Shown here: positions 23,111 to 35,870 of the stretch, piece after piece | Layout of the letters: the number at the start of each line of letters is the position of its first letter | Numbering within the stretch: position 1 is the first letter of the stretch | Source: Edolisoma coerulescens | Lineage: Eukaryota > Chordata > Aves > Passeriformes > Campephagidae | Reading direction: 5' to 3' | Assembly: GCA_013397115.1 (NCBI GenBank) | Contig: VWZW01001321.1 | Location: 806,001 to 870,000 of the forward strand | Length of the DNA stretch: 64,000 nucleotides | Notes under the pieces: generated by a model | What the model was told of the DNA's origin: nothing | The model's input: only the letters and a program-made list of their open reading frames with translations | Database searches by the model: none | Made by a program: the position numbers and the translations under genes

Positions 23111-24759
23111 TTCCAAACTTCATCAAAAGAGTAATACATTTTGCCACCAAGGATCATCATTGATAGATGAGGATGCCAGATGGTGTGTTAAAAAAAAAAG
23201 AAAAAGGTTTTAATGTCATTGTTACCAAAAATTGGCAAAAATAGAAACTTCATCTGGCAACACCATTGGTATTGCATAAATAGTGGGCAATGGAAATTTA
23301 CCTTTTGGGGGAGATTTGGGAGCAGCTACAGCTCTCTCCAGCTATAACACCATAGGTATGTCTGGGCCCGTAGTAGAGTTAGCTTCTTTCCACATAAATG
23401 CTTTCTGAAGGACAAAAGCCTCTGTACAGAAGATTGAGTTATAATCCCAGTTAAATGAATATTATTTTTCCTGAGTTTTCCATAAAGAAATTGCAGTGGA
23501 GAGAAGAAGACTGCTTTTTTGGGTTGAGTAATGAGAAATTAATGTACTTCCATGTGAGATACAAGCAGAAGAGAGCCCTAGAAATTAAGTTAACTAAATA
23601 ATCTCTACCTCAAAGTATTAATCAAAAACTTTTAATAGCATCTATCCTACAGGGCATAAGACTAGATGGCCAGAATCGTCCCAAGATAACCTTAAATCAT
23701 TTCGTATAGCTAGTTACTTAGAAAGTTTCCTAATCTCAAATCTAAACCTCTTATTTTTGCAAAGCCATTTACAGTCCTCTCATTGTTATATATAATTAGA
23801 TACCCTCTGGTTTTTTCTATAGCAAAATTTTGGATATTGGAAAAATGTTGTATTTCCTTTCCTGGACTAATTCTTTTGACTTTTCTTCTTATGTCACACA
23901 TTTTAAAATTTGTATTTTGGTTTTATCGACAAATATCTTCCATAGGCAGATTATGGAATTTACCACTGTGATGTCTAGCGAGCAACTAGTGACAATGAAA
24001 AAAACAAAAGTTCTGAAGAAGGGGGAAACTCTAAGCCCAGAAACAGATTAATAAAGGGTTGAGCGCAAGTCCCTGGACTTTGTCCAAAACAAAAAATCAT
24101 TTTTAATTCGATAGACAAACACACAGATTGATGACCTAACTCTGGAGCATCTTGATAGATGACAGAAAAAAAAAACCAACAAAAAACCAAAGTGAGGGTC
24201 CTACTAGAGGTATAGTTTACTCTAGAAAAGGGAATATGAGATGAAGTTAACACAGAGGACTTCAATCTGATCTTTTAAGAGTTAGCTGACTTGCAGCTAG
24301 AGGAAAAAGTTATACCAAATATAATAGTACAGAGTATAGGATCATGACTATAAGAATTAATAACAACGTAAATTCTGGTCTTGCTTGCTGGAATTAGATG
24401 AATATAAAGAGCTGGGTGACTTGAACAGCCATCAAAATGAAATGTGATCGTGGGATGTCTCACTGAAATATGCCTAGGAGCAACTGGTAAATATTAATGC
24501 CATTGCATAAAGGCATTGTAACCCAGCAGCTGCTTGGGTTTACAGAGCACAGCAGCACTGTGGGCGTCGTGTGGGCAGTTCCTCAGGTCAAGTATATCAG
24601 TCAAGTATAGACCTAATCATCCCTACTGCGATAGGGTTTAGTTCCCCCATATGTCTTACAACCAATGGTAAGCAGTCTCCTAACTTCCTGAGCACATTCC
24701 CCCTTTTAAATACTGTTTTCTTACTGCTAGAGGGCAGATATTTTAATTTCTTTCTCCAG

Positions 24760-24894
24760 CTGCCAGAAGGACTCTCCTCCTCAGTAGCAGGGGACCAGTC
24801 AGGGATGGGCAGCTACGTTTGTATATTGGGAATATCATCTTCATTCAAAATTCAGTATGTAGGACAATATCTTGTGACTGAAAGTGTTGGGAAG
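24760..24894 (+). other. Candidate coding exon, unrecognised (weak)
   Basis: Seen: a pyrimidine-rich tract ending TTTCTTTCTCCAG at 24759, 135 nt open in one frame (45 codons, phase 0 at both ends), then GGGAAG|GTATGT, a strong donor. The translation is Ser/Gly-rich at the start and ends FKIQYVGQYLVTESVGK, whose FKIQYVG resembles the first strand of phosphotyrosine-binding (PTB) domains (F.VKYLG). That resemblance is short and may be chance. The frame stays open for 138 codons overall (24571-24987), unusual for this composition. No partner exon was found. It could be a real exon, a decayed one, or a coincidence in AT-rich DNA. Confidence 0.2.
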
Positions 24895-25994
24895 GTATGT
24901 TCAGGTGTAGGATTGTCTCCTTATCCTGAACAACCAAATTGCAGCCTGTATTTATTTCTCAGGAGATCTACAGAAGTTAATCTGTGAGTAGATTCCAATA
25001 TATCCATTGACCTCCTTACTATAAAGGCAAATAAAACCCTTTGTTTCCTTTGCTACTTGACTTGAAATCACGAAAAAAGTATTAGGTATGTGAGCTGCAC
25101 ATTCAGTCTTTTTACATAAAATATAGGGTGGGATTATGCAGTAATCAAGAAACATGGACATAACTTTGTCAAAAATTCAGTTTCTCTGAGTCAGATGAAA
25201 AAAAATAATGCAACTAGATGTGTTTGGGCCTTCCAGGGTAAACATTCTGGGAAAATAATTGCTCTCTTTCAAGTGGAGCTAAAACCAAGGCAAGCAGTAA
25301 TGTCCATAGTAATAATCAGTGGGTTAGTCATCTGCGAACACCTCTGGCAATCAGAGCTGAAGTTCCTAAGAAACAGTTTGAAGCTCCCTTGGCTCCCTCC
25401 TTTGAGCAGGGGAAGCAGCTGCTCCAATTGCTCAAACATTTTGGGAGATGCACTGATAAGTGAATAGGGGCTACTGAAGTTTCCAATACTAGAAAAAACG
25501 ATGGGGACAACTTTATCATCCCTAAGGCTGAACCTGGCAGCTATGGATATTCACTCCCAGTCACCACTTGGGAGCAATTTAGCATGGAGTTCCTTCCTGT
25601 CTCTACCTGGAGACAGAGGGCTCTTCCCAGCCATGGCTGGCCTGCCTTCCAAAGGACACATGATTTGGCCTTTATTGAGCTTAGTTAGTTCAGTGACCCT
25701 TTAAACCAAGCCCAAAGTGACCCCTTAAAGATCCTTCTCTGGAGAATTGTGCATTCTTGTCTAGAGTTAAAAGTGATTCTTTGTGACAGATTAATAAAAC
25801 ATTTATCCTAAGTTGATTACATTCGTCTCAGTGCCAAATACAACAGCCAAGATAATTCACATATAAAGTGCATTCCAGCTTCAGCTGCAGAACACCAGAA
25901 GGCTTGGTATACAAAACAAAGGATGAGAAGACTCATAAATCACAGGAAAATAAACCTCTGGGAAATCATTACTATCTAACCATATGTCTGCTGC

Positions 25995-26011
25995 TTTTTT
26001 TTTTTTTTTTT
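25995..26011. repeat. Poly-T run, 17 bases
   Basis: Uninterrupted run of T. No adjacent sequence suggests a retrocopy tail, so I treat it as a simple repeat. Confidence 0.9.
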
Positions 26012-27233
26012 CTGCTAGCAATGATAAATCCTATACACAGAAAAAAAACTATTTAATTATTTTAAGTGATTCTTAATTTATTGCCATGATGATGACTAAA
26101 GCTTAAACAGCTGATAGAACAGATCAAATCTTTACTTACAGGTTTTACAGTAGAATCTAAACTTACAACAGAGGCTGATCCTTTCAAAGCACTTAATGGG
26201 TAAAAATAAAATAAAAACTAAAAAAAATATTTTTTCATTTTCTTATGTTAAATACTCACTGAAAGATATCCTATTTACACATAAAGTGACACATTCTGAA
26301 AGATCCATGTGAAGATTTTTCAGAAAAGCTATTCCACAGGAAATATTGACTCCTCACTCTGTTTTGAAATGGCTCACAAAATAGAACTTTCAGAAACTCC
26401 TCAAGCTACCTCAGTTCTAGCTGCAAGAAACAGCAATCAGAGCACTTTTCAAACTACTGGTTAACGATTTATGGAAGCAATGGTTTTAAATATTCAATAA
26501 ATGCTTTTTACACAATTTATGTGTATCTCTATGAAACATCTTCATTCAGCTGAAGGGTGTTGTTGAAGACAGCAGCACTGACCATTTGTGATAGGACTGT
26601 TTTCTGGAAACCTCGACACTGACAGATTCTAAGACTACTGCAGCACCTGCTTGAGTAGTAAACCAACTGATTTCTCTGTTAGACCTGAACACCTGAGTCC
26701 ACCTTTGCAAAGTTTTTAAATCCGTGGTACATCACTGGAACCTTTGTTTCTGAGTACCAAAATTTAAATCTCCAGTACCTGCTTGTCTTATAATCAGCAT
26801 TTGAGGTTGTTAAGTTCATCGTAAGTCACTGGATCTTCCTTCAAACATCCACATTTTGCAGTGGAAAACTAGAGTGATTGGAGCAAGTAACAGACCTTCT
26901 CTGGGGACCTGCATCTCCACTGTTCCTGGAAAGCCTTCCTGCTCACATCCTAACTTTCCCACAGTTCTCCAGTCCTAACCATTACTGTTTTCTTAGAGAC
27001 CTAAAAGAACATATATCTGAAACTGGAATAATGAGTGGTCTTTTGAAGGCATTAGATGACTTCTGGCAAAAAAAAAAAATCCAACTTGCTTCTTTCATGT
27101 ATAGCTTTGAAAAGATATTTCCTTGTCTAGAGGCAGAGAAGGTAACCCTCACTTTATACAGTAAAATAATTTTTTCCACAATGTTCAAAAAAAGGTATGT
27201 GGTCTGAGTTTCATGATTAAGCACAGCCTAGTC

Positions 27234-27259
27234 AAAAAAAAAACCCCAAAACCCCAAAC
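27234..27259. repeat. A/C-rich low-complexity patch
   Basis: A run of ten A followed by CCCCAAAACCCCAAAC. A similar A/C-rich patch lies at 30957-31012. Confidence 0.8.
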
Positions 27260-27894
27260 ACTTAAAAAAGTTTTAAAATGCCCAAAATGGGAAAACATGA
27301 GCGAAAAAAGAATTCCTATAACAGTTTTCTCTATGAGAGGAACACATCAAAAGGAAAAGGCTACCTTTGTACTCTCCTGCAAGGTACAGAAAACTCATCT
27401 TTGTCAGTACTGTGCTCAGGAACAAGGTCAGAGTGGTCAGAAAAAAATGACTCCTGATGTCTCCTGAGCAGGTGTGGCCTTCTGTGCATGCGTGCCACCA
27501 GGGTGTGCCAGCTGCAGATATCCTGAGAACTCAGTGGGACCCAGCAATAATCATTATCTATTAGATTACTGAGATAGTAATTTAGAGTCCAGTCCTGGAA
27601 AGTGTTTCAAATGACATCCCTGATGACCACAGAAACAGGTCTTAGGTTTTCAGGAATACAAAGACCTTAATTTGAAAAACTAAACCTGGATCTTAATCTG
27701 AGTTTAATTACATTATGCACCAAAAGTTCATAGAGTTTGTTTTCATTTGTTTTTTTCACTGCAGGCAGAGTGCTAAGACTGCATGAAATTTCCATCTGTT
27801 TTCTCCTAACGGTTTTCCCTTAGACTGTTAATGTTTCCATAGACAAAATATGTTAATCTCTTCTCTGTCATTCACATGAAAACAAGTATTTTCA

Positions 27895-28430
27895 TGAAAT
27901 CATAGAATCATACAATAGCCTGGGTTGGAAAGGACCTTAAAGATCATCGCTTTCCAGCCTGCCTGTCATGGACAGGAGCACTTTCCACTAGACAACAGAA
28001 CATCTGGACCATGCTGCTCAGAGCTTCACCAAGCTTGATCTGGAAAACTTCCAGGGATGGGTCACATCTTTGGGCAACATGTTCCTATGCCTCACTACCC
28101 TCACAGTGGAGAATTTCTCCCTACTATGTAATCTAAACCTACTCTCTTTCAGTGTGAAGCCTATCTTGTCCTGTTACTACATGCCCTTGTAAAAAATCCT
28201 TCTCCATGTCTCCTATTGCTTCCTTCCAGGTACTGGAAGGATGCAATTAGGTCACTCCAAAGCCTTTACTTCTCCAGGCTGACCAATCCCTATTCTCTCA
28301 ACCTGTCCCCATAGAATATGTGCAAGATCCATCCAACCAGCTTGGTGTTAGGTTTGGACTCGCTCCAACAGGTTGAGATCCTTCTTGTGCTGAGGACTTC
28401 AGAGCTGAGTGCAGCACTCTGGATGGGGTC
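27895..28430 (-). mobile_element. CR1 LINE 3' end, about 535 bp
   Basis: The + strand begins GAAATCATAGAATCATACAA, then GGGTTGGAAAGGACCTTAAA, and carries CR1 3' blocks in order: TTTCCACTAGACAACAG, ACTTCCAGGGATGGG, CTACATGCCCTTGTAAAAAA, CCAGGTACTGGAAGGATGCA, TTCTCCAGGCTGACCAATCC and GCAGCACTCTGGATGGGGTC. It ends at a T run near 28430. The protein frame is broken throughout. It is moderately diverged and 5' truncated. Confidence 0.94.
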
Positions 28431-29865
28431 TTTTTTTTCTAATGCAGGGCTTTTTTTATTTAGAGCTACTTTGTAAAATGCTTTTTAAAGGTGATAAAAC
28501 ACGTGATTTAATTATTTTCAGCAGTATATTCAACTCTCTAGACTGGCATTAAGCAGCTGTAAATAAAGATTAAAATAACCTAAGAAGTTTCTTTTATATA
28601 CAAAACTATTAAACATAAGTATGTGGATGCTGAAACCTGGGTTGCAGAAAGATTTTCCAGCTTTCTACCTCTGTCTGGGAGAAAGTCTTTGCTTTCTCAC
28701 AGACACTGGCTGAAAACAGTTAGAAGTTTCTGTAAACTAATCCCTTTATCTTGCAGGTTGTTCTGCAGTATTGTTATGGTTCTAACTAGAAAATATTTAG
28801 CCATAGGTGTCTTAGAATTTGGCCAATCCCTTCGAGGGGTGGATGGCCAAAGGACCAATTACCTTATGCCATTTAACACACTTTTGCAAACTAACATATA
28901 AAAGCCTGTAGAAAATTATTTAAGTGCTTTCTTTTATCCCTGAGCCTTGGATTCTGTGTCGTTTTCTCTACCCGTTTCTCGGTGCGACAGCGACATATGT
29001 ATTTCATATCCACTGAAAAAGTAGGTTGTGTCTGTCTTGAGAGAATAAGCTCAGTAATCCTTCTCTTTGAAGATAATGAATATCAAAACAATACAGGGTT
29101 TTTTTATTCCTAGCTGTTTTTAAAAAGGACATAAATTCTTATGCAATTTTAAGTGAACCAATGATCTCAAACTAGTTACTAGCTCAGATCATGGCATTAA
29201 ATAGCTGAGACAAATTTTGAGTAAAATACTCCTAAGTTATCTCAAAAGAAGGAAAGAAAGAGCTTTTTATTTAATTATATAGGGCTTTGTTATTATTTTT
29301 CCTAATTCATGTTTTCTGAGTAAAAATACACTTTATCTTCTTTTTTCAAGAATGAAGTGTAGGTCACAGCAAAATGTTCCCCAGTTTTAGCCCATGTAAC
29401 TCATGTATGGTCTATCTCTATAAATGTTTTCCAGCAAAACACAATAGAGTTAATGAATTTTCCATACCTGTTAACCATGTAAATCAGAATTCCTAAATTT
29501 TTTCTTTGCCTCTCCTGAAAAAACTCTTCTTTCAGGAAAGCAGTGCTCTTCCATACCATATAACTCAATATTAGAGTCTCCCATTACAATGGCATTGTTC
29601 TTTTTACAAACAGATATTAACACAATACAAATACCTGAGAATAAATGTGTGAATTCTTGAAGTTCCCTCCTGTCTTCTACAGTCAAAAAATGCTGTCGAA
29701 AATTATGGGCAGAGCAATTTCTTTTTCATGCTTTTTCATAATATTTTCTTAAGATTCTGAAATTATTATGATTAGTAAATATTCTTTATTAACATTTAAG
29801 CACTCACCACAGCCTACTGTGTAAGAATAATTTGAATGCTCTGTGGTTTTTGCTGACTTGGTGCA

Positions 29866-29893
29866 TGTTATTGATGTTATTGATGTTATTAAT
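29866..29893. repeat. Three-copy 9-bp repeat (GTTATTGAT)
   Basis: GTTATTGAT is repeated twice exactly and once as GTTATTAAT. It is a small minisatellite-like expansion. Confidence 0.85.
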
Positions 29894-30956
29894 GTGGAAT
29901 GTTCTTGTACACATTGTGCTAAATTAAATAAACAACAATCAGATCCCAGAGTACTCATTGGTTCAGATTCTATGTAGCTTTTTTCAATATATGCAAGAAT
30001 TCATACTTGAATCAGGACATAAAACCCCTGAAGTAAACCAAGAATTATATCAAGTAAAATCTGATGATCTGCTGCTGCTGCAATAACAACATTATATCAT
30101 TAAAGTGCCTGTATTACAAAGTCTCTGTATTTTAACTGGTTTTGTTAATAATAGTCATTTGTGTTACTGATCGCCAGAGGAAAGATAACTTTATACAAAA
30201 TTTAATATATCTTGAAACTGAAATAAAAATATTACATTGAATTTTGTTTGATACTTGCTGTCACTGGAGATCCATCAGTATGCTGTTGTATGAGAATACA
30301 GCATTTGACTTTCCTTCTCTTGACTTCCAGGGACTGTGGAAGAAAGAAGCTGGTGTAGCATCGTGTGCTGCCTCCCTACTGCTGTCCTTGTGAAATCAGC
30401 TCTTTCAAAAATCGATTTCTAGTTAAGGCTTTTCTGCCTATTGGCGTAACTCTACCCAGGACTATCAAAATGCACAGTAGAAATGCTGAAGGGCTTGGAG
30501 CTCCATGGTGCAGCAGATTTTAACCTGCAATTGCTTCTCTTACGTTACCACAGAGCCTTGCTTTCATTGCTATGAAAGTTACCTCATCACAAAGCAGACA
30601 CCTCTATTATACTTGAAACCAATACCTCAACATGCACATGGAAAGAGGATAATTAGGTTCCATTGTGTAATAGGTGAGGAAAGGCTAGTGATTGGGGTAT
30701 AGCACATAAACTGGGTTGTACATTTTATTTTCTGAGGCAAATCCTCACCGGCCTGCCATGACTCTCCTATTCTAATCTCTCCCGGTCTAACTGCGTTAGT
30801 GTAATGAGGTTTCCTTTATCCATGCCAATGTAGCTAACAAGATTCCTATTTGCACTATGATCTTATGAATCTAGATTCTTCCCAGAAACAGCCTTCCAAC
30901 AGAAGCAGTGTTGCCTTACTTGAGATAAATCTACATAACAGTAGGCAACTGCAATT

Positions 30957-31012
30957 AAAAAAAAAACCAAAAAAACCCCAAAAAATCCCACCCAAACCCC
31001 CAATATTCCCCC
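30957..31012. repeat. A/C-rich low-complexity tract
   Basis: A runs alternate with C runs: ten A, then CC, A7, CCCC, A6, and later CCCAAACCCCC and CCCCC. The opposite strand has short G runs but not four closely spaced runs of three or more throughout, so quadruplex potential is limited. Confidence 0.8.
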
Positions 31013-31138
31013 GCTGGAAAGATTCCGAGTGAGACTATAATCTAAACTGACTCCTTGAAATGGGTACAATTTCTTTAAAATCACAATAAAACAAATATAT
31101 CCTTGTCCTTTTTCAGTAACATATTCATTCTTTATTGG

Positions 31139-31158
31139 GCCCTGTTCTACAACAGGGC
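31139..31158. repeat. Perfect 8-bp stem hairpin
   Basis: GCCCTGTT, loop CTAC, AACAGGGC. It is a perfect inverted repeat that could form a small hairpin in DNA or RNA. There is no T run after it and no bacterial context, so it is not a terminator. Confidence 0.8.
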
Positions 31159-34100
31159 AAGTGCCCACTGGTGTGTTTGAGACTCCACCATCACAACTCT
31201 GAAACATGTCTCAAAGATACAGTTCACTCTCTCACATGTATAAAAATAGTCATCTGTCACACTTACCCTTTACAAAACTTCCCCACTCTCTACCTTAACC
31301 AGAAGAGACACTTTTCTGTTCCGTAATGTCATGATCCCTGTACCAGGAAGGTGAATCTGCCCCTGATCAGCTTCTGTGCTTGTAAAACATATGAGCTTAA
31401 TTTGCGTTATTCTTTTTCCTAGGACAGAATGTATCTCACCCTCAGCCAGCGGTCTTCTGGGAGCTGAATAAACAATTACTTTAATCTACAGCATCTCTCT
31501 AAGATTTGTTGCATGAAGGATAGAAGGAAAGAAACCTTTGTAGGTTGGTTATGTTATTTGAGTTTGGACACTCTAAAACTCTTAAGTGAAATTAAAAAAA
31601 GTAACTCCCTAGTTTTGAGCTTAGTAAATGACAATAAAGTGTTCAGGTTGTTGGTCGAGAAGTGCTAGTGTTTTTTTCTGGTTAGATCCAGATGGAGGTG
31701 GAGGCCAGCACTGACTGAATAAACACCCTGCATAAGCATCATGGAAAGAAGTTCTGTTAGAGAAAGGCACTTTATTAGGAAAATATGGAGTTACAGAGCC
31801 ACACTATTTGTTTAGGAATTGGATACAAAGAAGTTGCTGGCAAACAAAAATATGTGAAAGATTAAGAAGGCATGGAGGAAGCTGCTGACTTATCAGTTGC
31901 CTCAATGGGTCGAGGTCTATGTTTTGTGAAAACCCAAGTAGTGTACATAACTGTGTTCACAGTATTAAAAAATCCATGCTGAAAACCTGGGAGAAAACAT
32001 ACCTGTGTTACCTGTGCTGGAGAAATAAATGAGTCGTGAAAGATCCCAACTCTGTTTGAGACCACTGTGCTAAGCTTTGTGCCTGTCAGATACATTAACA
32101 CAAAAAGTACAAGCTGAAATACCTTATGGAGGACATCTTCAAAAAACAAAAGACAGAGGGACCTACAATCTGCTCATGAACTCTCCACCTTTGTGTAGCA
32201 TTTGTGTGAAGGGTTGTTTACCTAATCTTATTCTTTATCTTACCTAGTTAGGTAATTTAAAGTTTGAAATAATTTTCTTTTCTACAATCTGAAGCATCTA
32301 AGGAGTCTGCCTACAAGACCTCTTAGATGAAACCTATTGAACTGTAATAAATGGCACGTCATTGTATATAGCAGAGTTATCTATGTCTGTAGACAAAACA
32401 TAGTGAAAAAAATTGTCTCTAAGTGTTTTGGAGTGCTATACAATAAAACACAATGGTGGAATGTAGGGAAGACAGCAGTCTGCTCATCTACATTGCAAGC
32501 CTCTCAGATTTGTGTAGACACAAATTAAAGAGGAATTGGTGCTTGATTCCCTGGGTTCAAGAGGCAGGACTTAGAGAAGTGTCATATGCTAAGGGCAATT
32601 ACCTAAAGCTACTGAGTTCTATACATTTTGTGATTTGAGTAGCTCTTCAAGAAACTAGAAAAGCCTGTGTCGACTGCACTTCATGTACACGTATCTTTCA
32701 TCCAGCTGTCACAGCTATCTGTCTAATAAAAGGTCCACCTGGAGCTCTATTGCGTTTTTTAATCATATTACTAAAGCAAAAATTCTACACTAAATGGAAT
32801 ATTTCTTTGTAACAGTGTCCAAATCACTACCCCAGTCAATCATGTTTCAAACATGTGCCTTCACATTTTCTCTATCTAGTGCTTGCAGCACTTTTCTGTA
32901 ACTTGCTGTCATAAAAAATAGGACTCATTTCTTTATATAAGCCATCATTAGGCATTACGTATTTTAGCCAAATTGACTAGATTATTTTTTATTATCTCCA
33001 TATGTATCTTAATTCAGTATCATCAAGCTAAAAATCTCTTTTAAATATTACCACACATACCACTGAAATGAAAAATGGCAAAAAGTAGTGATTCTGAGAC
33101 AGGGAACTCTGACAGCTTAATGATCAGAGTGACTTGGAAACACCTCCCCCCTTTCCCAAGGTCTTAGCCAGTTTCAAAACCCATAATGTGTTTCAGTCAC
33201 AGATTTGTTTGCGAATTTTTTTAGTATTTCTGATCCACAGTTTTCAACAAAGTATGAGGAAGAAAGTTTCTAAGTTGAAACCCAGCGCTTCTATAGTTCT
33301 GTGAAAGATTTGGGTCCCTCACTGAAGGAATTTTCCCTTGTCATGCACCTGTGTGCAAGTGTTTACATGTGTACACCTCACTTTGGGCCTTAGAAGCCTT
33401 TAACATTGCTTTGAAGAAGTGGTTTTGCTATTCCTGAAAAAATTCATTAGTAAGCTCTTCTTTATCACAGTGTATAGTCCTCACTTAGTTGCCTATATGA
33501 TGTCAGTTCCTCAAAAATGGTACTTCTTAATAAGTAAATAAACCTTCTATTAATCATTCAAGTATCCAAATTATAATTTTCTCAGCTAATTCTCCCCCCA
33601 CTAAATGAAATTCTGAATTTTCTTTCAGCCAGAGTCTGCATCATAACTTAAAACCATTAATTATGTCTTCTTGTGTTACACTTTCTAAAAAGAGCATTGT
33701 ATTTTTTATAGTCTTTTAGGATGTCACCATAACTGAATGAATTAATGAAATTGTCTTTTAAAATACTAGAATCTAAATGCTATGGATACACAAGCACATG
33801 CAAACATATACGCTTCAAAAGGCATGAGAACGCTGTACTGTGAAAATAATCCATTCCAGTACTCAGTACTGACAAATTTTAAAGGGAAGCACTGTAAAAC
33901 ACTCTTTGAAAAATGCACCCTATTCCTACATTATTCTGCTGTTGTTTAAAAAGTTATTCTGAAAGAAATAAATGGGACAATCCCATAGCTTCAGCCCTAC
34001 TACTGTAAATTATTCTAGTGCTATCTGTGCCAACATTTTAAAAGTTTAGTTAAAGAAAGAATGTGCCCTATCAGTTATTTCCATTTCTTTATCAATAAAA

Positions 34101-35547
34101 TGACTACTCAGTTAGAGATTTTTTTTTACATTTTCCTTTCATGTCTCAGTTGAGTAAACCTTTATTGTTTGCTGAATTAGACAAATGTCCCTTATTTTTT
34201 CTACTGGCAGGACCATTGGAATTTAGTGTGTTTATTGCTTTGTTTTGAATTTATTATTTTTCAGCAAAGTGTTGTTCTTAGCAGTTTGAGAATTGTGGAT
34301 GTCATATATAGCAGAAACTGACACATAATGATTTTTCTCAATTTTTGGTTTCATCACTATTAATTCCATACAAACTCATTTTTGCACACAAGTAAAATTT
34401 CACAGCATTATTTGACTAATCCTAATTGAATTAATTACATTAGATAGTCTATGCACTCTCCTGAGAAAAGGTCTTTTACAAAAACTGAGACGTGAGTATT
34501 TTGCTTGAAAACACAACCATAGTTTTGGTAAAGAGAGATGTACGTACCTTACCAGGCATCAGTTGAACATGCAGAAACACAGTATAATTGTAATTCTCCT
34601 TTGAGTGAAGTGGATAGAGGTAACTCTGGCTGTTGGATTCCAAATTTCACCTTCTATCATGAAACTAAACACTTCAAAACAGCAGTTCAGTCAGGATAAA
34701 AATGGGAATAGCAGGCTTTACTTTGCAGTGCCTCTTTCCTTTAAGTTAAGGGATCCTGAGAGAAAGGATTTGCAGTCATCCCCACTTAAACAACACTGAG
34801 ACAGAGTATATGTCTTAGTCATATCATACCAGAAGTCTGCTGAAAACCTTGGAATACAAAGCAGAGCTCCTGAGCCCTGCTTTGGCTTTGACAGTGTTAT
34901 TTCACAAGTGCTGTGATGAAAACTGGGACCATTTGGTCATCAAGAGTGTCTCTGAGAATTTTGGATTTGTGTCTGTTATTGGAGTTTAACTATTCTTAAC
35001 ATGTGTGTTTCATAAAGGACTTTCTTCCTATTTCTAAATAACCTGAGCCACTTTCTGTTGTATCAAGGAGCACGTATAGTTTGCTTAGCCATAGCTTTAT
35101 TTATCCTTAATTCTGTTTTCTGCAGACATTCCCTTGGCAATTGCTTTGTGCTGCTTTAATGTCTTATAATTGTTGTCCATAAATCAATCAGCTGGTCATT
35201 CTGTGTTCTTGAATTCCTTCCCAAATAGAGTTTTGGCAGCCAACTACACCACTATTTTTGGACACCCACCCTCTCAGTTCTTTGCCAAGTCTGTCCAGTC
35301 TAGTTGTTTTATTCACTTGGCCTTACTTGTTTTATTTACTTGGCTTTTCTTCAGAAACCAGTTAGGGTCATATGTCATCCCTTTATCAATTAAATAGTTT
35401 TGTTTTCTTCAAAAACCTGACAGACCATCAATTTCTCTTTCTGTTCTTCTGGAGTGTGAAATTCAGTTTCTTCTTTTCTGTAGCTGTCCTTCAGTTTTCC
35501 TCCTTCTATGGCTGTATGTCTCCTTTAATACAGTAGTTGTTTGATCG

Positions 35548-35602
35548 GGAATAGAAGTAGTACTCAATAGATCTGGAATAGAACGAGTACTCGATAGAAT
35601 CC
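35548..35602. repeat. Imperfect 27-bp tandem repeat, two copies
   Basis: GGAATAGAAGTAGTACTCAA and its extension are followed at 35575 by GGAATAGAACGAGTACTCGA and its extension. The second copy has gained two CpGs and the palindrome CGAGTACTCG. Confidence 0.85.
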
Positions 35603-35870
35603 TCTTCAGCTAAACACTGAGGATATTTTTAAGTGGTAAAATAGGTGAATACTTCCTGATTTTTACCATCTTTTTGGAAGCCAGATCCTGCTGTCCAAGA
35701 AGCACCTTGAACTGCTGCACTGGGTGCCCCAAGAGTCTACATGAAAGGCATGTTTTTAACTTGCTTTTATTTTAGTTTCATGAGAAAAATACCGTAGAGT
35801 TTTATATGGTTCAGGTAAACATCACTGAAACAAAGGCATGTGTGTAATAGAACCCTCAGGAGTCTGATTT

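Larger units (their letters stand above)
23111..27894. other. Unique AT-rich DNA with a few motif candidates
   Basis: No recognised gene. It contains a candidate exon at 24760-24894, a 17-base T run at 25995-26011, an A/C-rich patch at 27234-27259 and two CTCF-like words (24723-24737 and 27493-27510). A 138-codon + strand open frame at 24571-24987 covers the candidate exon. Confidence 0.45.
28431..35870. other. 7.4 kb of unique AT-rich DNA
   Basis: No gene or transposon that I can support. Small features are a 9-bp repeat at 29866-29893, an A/C-rich patch at 30957-31012, an 8-bp-stem hairpin at 31139-31158 and a 27-bp two-copy repeat at 35548-35602. Short open frames have no recognisable domain. 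Confidence 0.5.

Noticed and set aside
26878..27207. 109-codon plus-strand frame with an internal TTTTCTTAG
   Set aside because: It contains an A run, has no matching donor at a sensible place and shows no domain.
31139..31158. Hairpin as a transcription terminator
   Set aside because: This is eukaryotic DNA, no T run follows the stem and no gene ends nearby.
31862..32149. 95-codon minus-strand frame with a CCAG and GTATGT near each other
   Set aside because: The splice-like words enclose only about 14 bases and the protein is not recognisable.
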